The notes under the pieces were generated by a model that was not told the origin of the DNA, did no database searches, and worked only from the letters and a program-made list of their open reading frames with translations. The translations under genes were made by a program, and so were the position numbers. From the NCBI RefSeq assembly GCF_038049925.1, contig NZ_CP145809.1, positions 558,001-622,000 on the forward strand: DNA of 64,000 nucleotides. The letters run 5' to 3'. Positions 1-7,705 of this stretch are shown one piece after another (positions within the stretch are counted from its first letter, which is position 1; each line of letters begins with the position of its first letter). The stretch is from Georgenia sp. M64 (lineage in GTDB: Bacteria; Actinomycetota; Actinomycetes; Actinomycetales; Actinomycetaceae).

Positions 1-45
1 CGTGCGCTTCTTCACGGAGTCGGGCGTCTGCTTGGCGTCGCTCAC
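1..45 (-). CDS. N-terminus of an unidentified protein (partial)
   Basis: Only the first 15 codons are inside the window, starting with GTG at 45 and reading VSDAKQTPDSVKKRT. The start overlaps the stop of the upstream holin-like gene by four bases (GTGA), so the two are translationally coupled. In Actinobacteria a small DUF3618-type protein often follows a holin-family membrane protein in this arrangement. That identification is inference from context, because 15 residues are too few to recognise a family. Confidence 0.55.
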   Translation of the reverse strand, partial: MSDAKQTPDSVKKRT

Positions 46-506
46 TTCTTGATCCCCTTCTTCACCGCGTCGAGATCCTCCTTGATGCCCTCCTGGGGCT
101 TGGCCTCGAACTCCTTGGAGGCGTCGATCGCTTTCTTGCCCAGGAGCGCCGCGATGCCGGCGACGACGAGCAGGACGACCGCGACGATGAGGGCGGAGAG
201 CCACGCGGGCAGCGCGGTCGCGAGGCCGAGGACGGCGGCGGCGAGGAGCACGCCGAAGGCGTAGAGGCCCATGACGGCGGCGAAGCCGAAGAACCCGGCG
301 CCGGTGCCCAGCCGCTTGCCCTTCTCGGCCAGCTGGGCCTGCGCGAGCTGGAGCTCGTCACGGATCAGTCGCGAGAACTGCTCGGAGACCGAGGAGACGA
401 GCTCGCCGATGGTCTTGCCCCGCGGGGCGCCCCCTGGTGCCTGACCGCCCACGTACGCGTCCTCGACCACCGGAGTGGTCGGGCCGTCTGCCGATGTGCT
501 CGCCAC
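42..506 (-). CDS. Phage-holin-family (DUF1469-type) membrane protein
   Basis: A 154-residue protein with a polar N-terminus (1-30), an amphipathic helix at about 31-65 (GELVSSVSEQFSRLIRDELQ) and two transmembrane segments at about 70-99 and 101-123, followed by a Lys-rich tail ending KKGIKK. This is the layout of the actinobacterial holin-X/DUF1469 family, a chromosomal membrane protein not tied to a prophage and of unclear role. The GTG start at 506 was chosen because GAGGAGA lies six bases upstream; the frame stays open further upstream but has no ribosome site there. It is coupled to the next gene on the same strand. A PHO-like repeat lies about 165 bases upstream and reads toward this gene, so phosphate control of it is possible but unproven. 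Confidence 0.85.
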   Translation of the reverse strand: MASTSADGPTTPVVEDAYVGGQAPGGAPRGKTIGELVSSVSEQFSRLIRDELQLAQAQLAEKGKRLGTGAGFFGFAAVMGLYAFGVLLAAAVLGLATALPAWLSALIVAVVLLVVAGIAALLGKKAIDASKEFEAKPQEGIKEDLDAVKKGIKK

Positions 507-671
507 GATCTTCTCCTCGCATCCGTCTGACGGCACCGGAGCCGACGCCGACAGGCCCATGATTGCCGTCCCCGGCGCGCCCTGCACGCCAAGACTGCCA
601 GGTTCCCACGGCGCTGACCTGCGTGTGCGGCAACCGCGCCGCCCGGCAGCCGACGGTCGCGGGTGTTTCGT

Positions 672-693
672 CCGGGTGAACCCGATGTGAACC
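672..693 (-). promoter_or_regulatory. Putative PHO box (two 11-nt direct repeats)
   Basis: On the minus strand two abutting 11-mers read GGTTCACATCG and GGTTCACCCGG, matching the actinobacterial PhoP-binding direct repeat unit built around GTTCACC. The site lies in the 343-base gap between the holin-like gene and the divergent extracellular nuclease, 36 bases upstream of the nuclease's -35 element. An extracellular nuclease is a sensible phosphate-starvation gene. The repeat orientation points toward the holin gene, so either or both genes could be controlled. Confidence 0.6.
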
Positions 694-728
694 TTTGAGG
701 GTTTCGGGAGATTCGGGTGGTGAAGTCC

Positions 729-757
729 TTGACCTGCCGATTGCCGGTCAACATGAT
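729..757 (+). promoter_or_regulatory. Sigma-70-type promoter for the nuclease gene
   Basis: TTGACC (729-734) and CATGAT (752-757) are separated by 17 bases. They match the -35 consensus at 5 of 6 positions and the -10 consensus at 4 of 6. The pair lies about 93 bases before the chosen GTG start of the nuclease. Nothing else coding is visible between 507 and 849. Confidence 0.5.
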
Positions 758-849
758 AGGGACGCTCTCCGTCGTCGATGCCGGGGGGTGACCGCGCGGC
801 GATCCCGCGTCCGAACGATGCCGGCCCCCCGGCGCCCGAGGAGTCCTCT

Positions 850-3645
850 GTGAGTCTGTACCACCCACGCACGAGACGGACGGGGGTGGCGGCAGCCGCC
901 CTCGGCGCCGTCGTCCTGGTCCCCGTCGTCGGCATCCCGGCCGCGTCCGCCGTCACGACCGACGGCCCCGTCTTCATCAGCGAGCTGCACTACGACAACG
1001 ACGGCACGGACGTCGGCGAGGCGATCGAGGTCCAGGCGCCGGCCGGCACCGACCTCACGGGCTGGAGCCTCGTGCTCTACAACGGCAACGGCGGCACGTC
1101 CTACGGCACCAGTGCGCTGGGCGGTACGGTGCCGTCGTCCGGGGTCGTCGTCCGAGAGTTCCCGGGCGGCATCCAGAACGGAGCGCCCGACGGGATCGCC
1201 CTCGTCGACGCGACGGGCGCCGTCGTCGAGCTTCTCTCCTACGAGGGTGTTCTCACCGCTGTCGACGGCCCCGCCGTCGGCCTGGAGAGCACGGACATCG
1301 GCGTCGCCGAGGGAGCCGGCACAGCCGTCGGGCAGTCGCTCCAGAAGATCGACGGTGTGTGGACCGGCCCGCTGACGAGCACGTTCGGCAGCCTTCCGGC
1401 CGAGACGCCCGTGGACCCGCCGGCCGACACCTGCGGCGACCCGCAGGACGCCGTCGCGCTCGTCTCCGACATCCAGGGCACCGGCGCCACCTTCGAGACC
1501 ACCTGCGCCGGCACCCAGACGGTCGAGGTGGTCGTGACCGCTCTCAAGCCGGGCCTGAACGGCTTCTACGTCCAGGAGGAGGCCGCCGACAGCGACGGCG
1601 ACCCGCTCAGCTCCGAGGGCATCTTCGTCTTCGGTGCGATCCCGGCCGCCGTCGAGGTGGGCCAGCTCGTGCGGGTGACCGGCACCGTCGCGGAGTACTC
1701 CACCTCAGGCGCCTCCCAGACCCAGCTCGCCGACGCGACCGTGGAGGTCCTCGGTGCCGGCGCCGCGGTCGAGCCCACGCCCGTGACCTTCCCGGTGGCC
1801 GACCCGGCCGCGCTCGAGGCGTTCGAGGGCATGCTCGTCGAGCTCACCGACGAGCTCGTCATCAGCGAGTACTTCAACTACGACCGCTTCGGCGAGGTCG
1901 TGCTCGCCAAGCCGCTCGACGGCCAGGACCGCCTGCACACCCCCACCGCCGTCGTCGAGCCGGGCGCCCCCGCCCAGGAGCTCGCCGCGGAGTACGACCG
2001 CCGGGTCATCACCCTCGACGACTCCTCGTCCGCGCAGAACCCGGCGACGCTGCCCCACCCGGGCAACGGCGAGGTCTACACCGCCACGAACTCCTTCCGC
2101 GGCGGCGACACCGTCACCGGCGTCCAGGGCGTCGTCGACCACACCTTCGGCCTCTACCGGGTCCAGCCGACGACCTACGGCACGTACGCCGCCGTGAACC
2201 CGCGCCCGGAGGCCGCCCCGGCCGTCGGCGGGAGCCTCACCGTGGCGAGCTTCAACGTCCTGAACTACTTCCTCACCATCGACGACGGCACCAACGACGT
2301 CTGCGGCGCCGCCCAGAACATGGAGTGCCGCGGCGCCGACAGCGCGGCCGAGCTCGAGCGTCAGCGCACGAAGATCCTCGACGCCCTCGCCGAGCTCGAC
2401 GCCGACGTCGTCGGGCTCATGGAGATGGAGAACACCCCCGGCGTCGAGCCGGCCGCCGACCTCGCCGCCGGGCTCAACGACCTCCTCGGCGCGGGCACCT
2501 ACGACTACATCGACACCGGTGTGGTGGGCACGGACGCGATCCGGCTCGGGTACCTCTACAAGCCCGGCGCCGTCACCCCGGTCGGGGACCACGTGATCCT
2601 CGACTCCTCGGTCGACGCCCGGTTCGTCGACACCGCCAACCGACCCATGATCACCCAGACCTTCGACGAGGTCGCCACCGGGGAGCGGGTCACCGTCTCG
2701 GTCAACCACCTCAAGTCCAAGGGCTCCGCCTGCGACGACGGCTCGGACCCGGCCGACGGCCAGGGCAACTGCTCCGTCACCCGTGAGCGCGCCGTCGAGG
2801 CGATCGTGGACTTCCTCGCCGGCGACCCCACCGCCAGCGGCGACCCTGACCACCTGGTCATCGGCGACCTCAACTCCTACGACATGGAGGACTCGATCGA
2901 CCTCCTCGTGACCGCCGGGTACACCGACCTCATCAAGGCCTTCGGCGGGGAGTACGCCTACGGCTACGTCTTCGACGGCATGGTCGGCTACCTCGACCAC
3001 GCGCTGTCCAACGAGTCCCTCACCCCCCAGGTCACCGGGGCAGCCGAGTGGCACATCAACGCCGACGAGCCGGACATCCTCGACTACAACCTCGACTTCG
3101 GCCGACCGGCGGACTACTGGACGGCGGACGCGTACCGGTCCTCCGACCACGACGCCGTCCTCGTGGGCCTCGAGCTCACCAGCCCGGTCGAGCTGGTCGA
3201 GGTGACGCCGGCCCCGGTGACCTCGGTCGACGAGCCGGGCACCGAGGACGACACGTACACGATCCCGGCCGCCGAGGGCGTGGAGTACCTCGTCGACGGC
3301 GAGGTCCTCGCCGCCGGCACCTACCCCGGCAGCGGCACGGTGGTCGTCACCGCCCGTGCGACCGAGGGCTACGTCCTGGCCGAGGGTGCGGTGGCGAGCT
3401 GGGAGATCGTCTTCTCCGCCGAGCCCGCCCCGCAGCCGACGCCGGAGCCGACGCCGGAGCCCACCCCCGAGCCGACCCCGGCGCCCACCCCGGCCCCGGG
3501 TGGTGGCACCAGCGGCGGCACCGGTGGCGGCACCGGCGGCCTGCCGGTCACGGGCGCGGAGGCGGCCGGTCTCGCCGGCCTCGCCGCGATGCTCCTGGCC
3601 ACCGGTGCGGCGCTGGTCTGGGCGCGTCGACGCGTGACCGCGTAG
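850..3645 (+). CDS. ExeM/NucH-family extracellular nuclease, sortase-anchored
   Basis: A 931-residue secreted protein. Residues 1-34 form a signal peptide (TRR, then a hydrophobic stretch, then ASA). A lamin-tail-like domain at about 37-160 contains FISELHYDN. A beta-rich OB-like segment follows, then an endonuclease/exonuclease/phosphatase domain from about 463 (SFNVLNYF) with VIGDLNSYD near 670 and SSDHDAV near 764, the usual metal and catalytic motifs. A TPEPTPEP wall-spanning stretch leads to LPVTG at about 898, a hydrophobic helix and RRR, a sortase signal. The ExeM/NucH family degrades extracellular DNA. The GTG at 850 was chosen because CGAGGAG lies six bases upstream and the signal peptide begins there. 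A PHO box upstream suggests induction on phosphate limitation (inference). Anchoring to the wall, not release, is the notable feature. Confidence 0.88.
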   Translation: MSLYHPRTRRTGVAAAALGAVVLVPVVGIPAASAVTTDGPVFISELHYDNDGTDVGEAIEVQAPAGTDLTGWSLVLYNGNGGTSYGTSALGGTVPSSGVVVREFPGGIQNGAPDGIALVDATGAVVELLSYEGVLTAVDGPAVGLESTDIGVAEGAGTAVGQSLQKIDGVWTGPLTSTFGSLPAETPVDPPADTCGDPQDAVALVSDIQGTGATFETTCAGTQTVEVVVTALKPGLNGFYVQEEAADSDGDPLSSEGIFVFGAIPAAVEVGQLVRVTGTVAEYSTSGASQTQLADATVEVLGAGAAVEPTPVTFPVADPAALEAFEGMLVELTDELVISEYFNYDRFGEVVLAKPLDGQDRLHTPTAVVEPGAPAQELAAEYDRRVITLDDSSSAQNPATLPHPGNGEVYTATNSFRGGDTVTGVQGVVDHTFGLYRVQPTTYGTYAAVNPRPEAAPAVGGSLTVASFNVLNYFLTIDDGTNDVCGAAQNMECRGADSAAELERQRTKILDALAELDADVVGLMEMENTPGVEPAADLAAGLNDLLGAGTYDYIDTGVVGTDAIRLGYLYKPGAVTPVGDHVILDSSVDARFVDTANRPMITQTFDEVATGERVTVSVNHLKSKGSACDDGSDPADGQGNCSVTRERAVEAIVDFLAGDPTASGDPDHLVIGDLNSYDMEDSIDLLVTAGYTDLIKAFGGEYAYGYVFDGMVGYLDHALSNESLTPQVTGAAEWHINADEPDILDYNLDFGRPADYWTADAYRSSDHDAVLVGLELTSPVELVEVTPAPVTSVDEPGTEDDTYTIPAAEGVEYLVDGEVLAAGTYPGSGTVVVTARATEGYVLAEGAVASWEIVFSAEPAPQPTPEPTPEPTPEPTPAPTPAPGGGTSGGTGGGTGGLPVTGAEAAGLAGLAAMLLATGAALVWARRRVTA

Positions 3646-3660
3646 CGGACCGCGAACAGC

Positions 3661-3696
3661 GGCGGCCCCGCACCCTGCGAAGGGTGCGGGGCCGCC
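3661..3696 (+). terminator. Strong hairpin terminator after the nuclease
   Basis: A perfect 16-bp stem (arms 3661-3676 and 3681-3696, loop GCGA) lies 15 bases after the nuclease stop. There is no U tract, which is normal in very GC-rich genomes. The ABC permease gene converges on it from the other side, so it may work in both directions. Confidence 0.7.
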
Positions 3697-3829
3697 GTCG
3701 TCATGGGCAGCGAGGACGCGGGCCGGGACCGCCCGGGCGGTCCAGGCCGGGACCGCCCGGGCCGGGAGGTCCAGGCCGGGAGCGCGCGAGCCGGCAGGAC
3801 GCCGGCGGGCGCCCCTGGGGCTACCGAAC

Positions 3830-6556
3830 TCAGTCGTCGCTGACGGCCTGCAGCACCGGCAGCCGCGCCGCGCGTACCGCGGGCCACAGCGCGGCGACCA
3901 CCCCGACGGCACCGGAGAGCAGGATCATCGTGGCGAGCAGGTCCCACGGGACGGCCAGCTCCGTCAGGCCCTGCTCGGCGAAGATGCTCGGCAGCGCCGA
4001 GGCCAGGCCCACCCCGACGACGACGCCGAGGATCGTGCCGTAGACCGCGGTCAGGACGGCCTCGACCGTGATCGTCGCGGCGAGCTGGAGCTGGCTGAGC
4101 CCCACGGCGCGCATGAGCCCGATCTCCCGGGTGCGTTCGATGACGGCCAGCGCCAGGGTGTTGACGATGCCGAGGACGGCGATGATGACGCTGAGGCCGA
4201 GCAGCGCGTAGAGGATGACCATCGCCTGGTCGACCTGGTCCGCCAGGGAGCCGGTGAGCTCCTCCGCGTCCTGGACCGTGAGGACGACGAACGGGTCGAC
4301 CACCTCGCCGAGGGCCCCGCGCAGGTCGTCCGCGGCGATGCCGTCGGCCGCGTCGACGAGGACCGCCATGATGACCGTCTGCCCGCCGGGCACCGCCTCG
4401 GCGAAGGGCTCGGCGTCCATGACGACGGGCACGCCGAGCAGCTGGGACGCGATGACGGCGCCGACGCGCACCGGCTCGTCGAGCCCGGTCACCTCGAGCT
4501 CGTCGCCCACCGCCCAGTCACGTGCGACTGCCGCCGTCCGGCTCACGGCCACCTCGCCGTCGGCGAGCCCGGACAGGTCGCCCTCGACGACCTCGACCTC
4601 GATGGTCTCCCCGAACGCGTCGGCGGGCAGCCCGACGACCGAGACGGTGTCCGCGGCCCCGTCCGGCCCGGTGACGGTGGCGCGGCCGGTGGAGACGACG
4701 TCGGCCCGGCCGGCCTCGGGCAGGGCGGCGATCGCGTCGGCAGCGCCGGGGGGCACGGCGCGGGTGGCGGACTGGACCCAGAAGTCGGCGCGGGACTCGG
4801 TCCGCACGATCGAGCTCGTCGAGGCCTGCGCGGACTCGGCGAGGACGGCCGTGGCGCCGACGAGGGCCATGCCGATCATGAGGGCGCCGGCGGTGCTGGC
4901 GGTGCGCCGGGGGTTGCGCATGACGTTGCCGCGGGCGAGTCGGCCCACCGGCCGCAGCGCGACGACGGCCGGCCAGGCGAGCACGCCGAGGAACGCCCGG
5001 GCGATCGCGGGGGAGACCGCCAGCGTGCCCAGGAGGACGGCCCCGGCACCCACCCCGAGCCACGTGCCGGCCCGGTCCGTGCCCTCCTGGACGGACACCA
5101 CGGTGGCGGCGACCCCCGCGGCGAGCAGGACGGCCCCGGCGATCGCGCGCACGTGCAGCGACCGCTCGACCACGGCGACGTCATCGCGCATCGCCTCGAC
5201 CGGCGGGGTGACCGCGGCCCGCCGGGCGGGGATCGCGGCGGCCACGAGGGAGACGGCGGTGCCCAGGACGACGACGCCCGCGGCCTGTGCGGGGTCGATG
5301 ACCACCTGGCCGCCCAGCTCCATGTCCATCGACGCCAGCCATCTGCGCACCACCGCGATGAGCCCGATGCCGCCGGCGATCCCGGCCGCCGAGCCGACGA
5401 GCCCGACGACCGCGGCCTGGCCGAGCACGGTCGTCATCACCTGCCCGGGCGAGGCGCCGACGGCGCGCAGGAGCGCGAACTCGCGCTGACGCTGGCGCAC
5501 CGACATCGCGAACGTGTTGGCGATGATGAACCCGCCGACGAAGAGGGAGATCATCGCGAAGACGAGCAGGAACGTCCCGAGGAAGCCGAGCAGCTGGTTG
5601 ATGGCCTCGTTGGCCTCCTCGCGCACCACGTCGCCCGTCGCGACCTCGACCGGCTCGCCGGCGACCGCCTCGGCGACGGCGTCGGCCAGCTCGTCGGGGT
5701 CGACACCGTCGGCGGCGAAGACGGCGACGGAGGGCACCTCGCCGCCGGGGGCGAAGGCCTCCTCGCCGGTCTCCGGGTCGACGAGGACGAGGGTCGTGCC
5801 GGCCATCGGGTTGCCGTAGGTCACCTCGCCGACGACCGTGACGTCGGTGAGGCCGCCGGAGCCGACGATGACCTGGGTCGTGTCACCGATGCTCAGGCCC
5901 GAGGTCTCCAGCGCCGTGGTCTCCAGGGCGATCTCCGAGGCGTCGCGGGGGGCGCGCCCGGCCACGAGGGTGCCGGAGGGGTCGTCCTCACGCAGCGCGC
6001 TGCCGAGGGAGGGCGCCTGGCCGTTGACGACGGCGCGGCCGTCGGCTCCGACGAGGACCACCGTGCCCAGCAGGTCCGGCACGGCCTGGTCGACGCCCTC
6101 GACCTCGCGCACGACGTCGACGAGCCCGATGTCGACGGCGGTGCGCTGCGGCCCCAGCATCTGCGTGCCGCCGCCCTGGCTGCCGCCCGGCTCCTCGGGG
6201 AGCTCGGCGCCGTCCGCGGGCAGCTCGGCGCCGCCCGGGACCTCCGGGGCGTCGGGCATGGTCGCCTCGCCGTCAGGAACGCCCGCGGAGGAGGCCTCGG
6301 CCGCGGTGGTGGGCCCGGCGGTCGGGGAGTCCTCGGCCGGGACCGCCTCGGCGTCGTCCGCGCCGGCCGACTCCAGCCCGCGGACGTAGACGTCCCCCTG
6401 GGTGGTCGAGGCGATGATCGAGGAGAACGTGTCCGAGAGGAGTGCCCGGAGGGAGAACGTGCCGGTGACGAAGGCGATCCCGAGGGTGACGGCGAGGACG
6501 CTGAGGACGAAGCGGACGAGGTGGGCGCGGATCTCGCGCAGCGCGACCCGGAGCAT
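3830..6556 (-). CDS. FtsX/MacB-type ABC transporter permease
   Basis: A 908-residue integral membrane protein. One transmembrane helix sits near the N-terminus (FVLSVLAVTLGIAFVTG), followed by an extracytoplasmic domain of about 300 residues containing an acidic, Pro/Gly-rich insertion (about 60-125). A core set of helices follows (AMISLFVGGFIIANTFAMSV with the RQREFALLRAVGAS coupling motif), then a second extracytoplasmic domain and a second helix set (AVLGIVNTLALAV, ERTREIGLMRAVG). This is the duplicated FtsX-like permease plan of lipoprotein or peptide exporters. Its start overlaps the stop of the ATPase gene upstream by one base, so the two form an operon. The substrate cannot be told from sequence. 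Confidence 0.9.
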   Translation of the reverse strand: MLRVALREIRAHLVRFVLSVLAVTLGIAFVTGTFSLRALLSDTFSSIIASTTQGDVYVRGLESAGADDAEAVPAEDSPTAGPTTAAEASSAGVPDGEATMPDAPEVPGGAELPADGAELPEEPGGSQGGGTQMLGPQRTAVDIGLVDVVREVEGVDQAVPDLLGTVVLVGADGRAVVNGQAPSLGSALREDDPSGTLVAGRAPRDASEIALETTALETSGLSIGDTTQVIVGSGGLTDVTVVGEVTYGNPMAGTTLVLVDPETGEEAFAPGGEVPSVAVFAADGVDPDELADAVAEAVAGEPVEVATGDVVREEANEAINQLLGFLGTFLLVFAMISLFVGGFIIANTFAMSVRQRQREFALLRAVGASPGQVMTTVLGQAAVVGLVGSAAGIAGGIGLIAVVRRWLASMDMELGGQVVIDPAQAAGVVVLGTAVSLVAAAIPARRAAVTPPVEAMRDDVAVVERSLHVRAIAGAVLLAAGVAATVVSVQEGTDRAGTWLGVGAGAVLLGTLAVSPAIARAFLGVLAWPAVVALRPVGRLARGNVMRNPRRTASTAGALMIGMALVGATAVLAESAQASTSSIVRTESRADFWVQSATRAVPPGAADAIAALPEAGRADVVSTGRATVTGPDGAADTVSVVGLPADAFGETIEVEVVEGDLSGLADGEVAVSRTAAVARDWAVGDELEVTGLDEPVRVGAVIASQLLGVPVVMDAEPFAEAVPGGQTVIMAVLVDAADGIAADDLRGALGEVVDPFVVLTVQDAEELTGSLADQVDQAMVILYALLGLSVIIAVLGIVNTLALAVIERTREIGLMRAVGLSQLQLAATITVEAVLTAVYGTILGVVVGVGLASALPSIFAEQGLTELAVPWDLLATMILLSGAVGVVAALWPAVRAARLPVLQAVSDD

Positions 6557-7476
6557 CAGCGGGCGGCCGGGACGGCCGCGCCCTCACGGCGCTGCTCGCG
6601 GGCGGATCCCAGGGTGCCGAGGGCGTCGAGGATCGACCCGGCGTCGGGGTCGCGAAGCTCGGCCTCGAGGCGCCCGTCGGCGAGGAAGAGGACCCGGTGG
6701 GCGTATGCGGCCGCCATCGGCTCGTGGGTGACCATGACGACCGACTGGCCGAGCTCCTCGACACTGCTGCGGAGGAACCCGAGCACCTCTGCGGCGGCGG
6801 TGGAGTCGAGGTTCCCGGTGGGCTCGTCGGCGAAGACGACCGACGGGGCGGCGATGAGGGCCCGCGCGCAGGCGACCCGCTGCTGCTGGCCGCCGGAGAG
6901 CTCGGTGGGCCGGTGGTGGAGCCGGTCGGCGAGCTCGAGGGTGCGCACGATGGTGTCGAACCGCTCGCGGTCCACCGGGCGCCGCGCGATGTCCAGCGGA
7001 AGGGTGATGTTCTCGCGGGCGGTGAGGGTGGGGACGAGGTTGTAGGCCTGGAAGACGAACCCGATCCGGGTCCGCCGGAGCTTGGTGAGCTGGCGCTGGC
7101 TCATCCGGGAGATCTCCACGCCGTCGACCTCGATCGACCCGGCCGTGGGGGAGTCCAGGCCCGCCATGCAGTGCATGAGCGTGGACTTGCCCGAGCCGGA
7201 CGGGCCCATGATGGCGGTGAACTCCCCGCGGGCGAGGTCGACGTCGACGCCGTCGAGGGCGCGCACCTGTGTCTCGCCAGCGCCGTAGAGCTTGGTCAGA
7301 CCACGCGCCGAGGCGATCGCGTCGGTCACCGGCCGGAAGCCGTCGGGACCGACGAGTGTCCCGTTCGGAGCGTCCCCGGGCTGCATCGGGGACGTGAGCC
7401 GGGCAGGCGGACCTGCTGTGGGCGCTGCGCCGGTCCGCTCCTGGTCGCCTGTGCCCTCTGCCTGATGTCTGCCCAT
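6556..7476 (-). CDS. ABC transporter ATP-binding protein (MacB/LolD type)
   Basis: About 306 residues. A poorly conserved N-terminal tail of about 55 residues precedes a complete ATPase with Walker A GPSGSGKST, signature [15 protein letters not shown], Walker B VVFADEPTGNLDS and the switch His in VTHEP. It powers the FtsX-type permease encoded immediately downstream, whose start overlaps its stop. I chose ATG 7476. No clear ribosome site is visible, and later starts are possible because the first 50 residues look like linker. Confidence 0.9.
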   Translation of the reverse strand: MGRHQAEGTGDQERTGAAPTAGPPARLTSPMQPGDAPNGTLVGPDGFRPVTDAIASARGLTKLYGAGETQVRALDGVDVDLARGEFTAIMGPSGSGKSTLMHCMAGLDSPTAGSIEVDGVEISRMSQRQLTKLRRTRIGFVFQAYNLVPTLTARENITLPLDIARRPVDRERFDTIVRTLELADRLHHRPTELSGGQQQRVACARALIAAPSVVFADEPTGNLDSTAAAEVLGFLRSSVEELGQSVVMVTHEPMAAAYAHRVLFLADGRLEAELRDPDAGSILDALGTLGSAREQRREGAAVPAAR

Positions 7477-7660
7477 GGTGAGATTCTCGCCCAGGGCGGG
7501 AGCCCGGTCGAACCGCTCCGCGGCGGGCGAACCGTGCATCCGTTCGGGCCGTTGCGGGCGAAGTACCTGACTCCCGAGAGGTGCTCGCCGGCGCGGGGCG
7601 CCGGCCGCGTCGACGGCGCGCACCCGCTAGTAGACGGGCCGGCCGCCCGAGGTACGCGCA

Positions 7661-7698
7661 GGACCGCCTGGGACGGCCGGAGCCGTCCCGGGCGGTCC
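7661..7698 (-). terminator. Hairpin terminator after the LPxTG surface-protein gene
   Basis: A 17-bp stem (7661-7677 with 7682-7698, loop CGGA, one G-T pair) begins eight bases beyond the stop codon of the minus-strand surface-protein gene. Confidence 0.65.
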
Positions 7699-7705
7699 GT
7701 CTCGC

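Noticed and set aside
42-506. Prophage evidence from a holin-family protein
   Set aside because: This family is chromosomal in Actinobacteria and no other phage gene (integrase, terminase, capsid) lies nearby.
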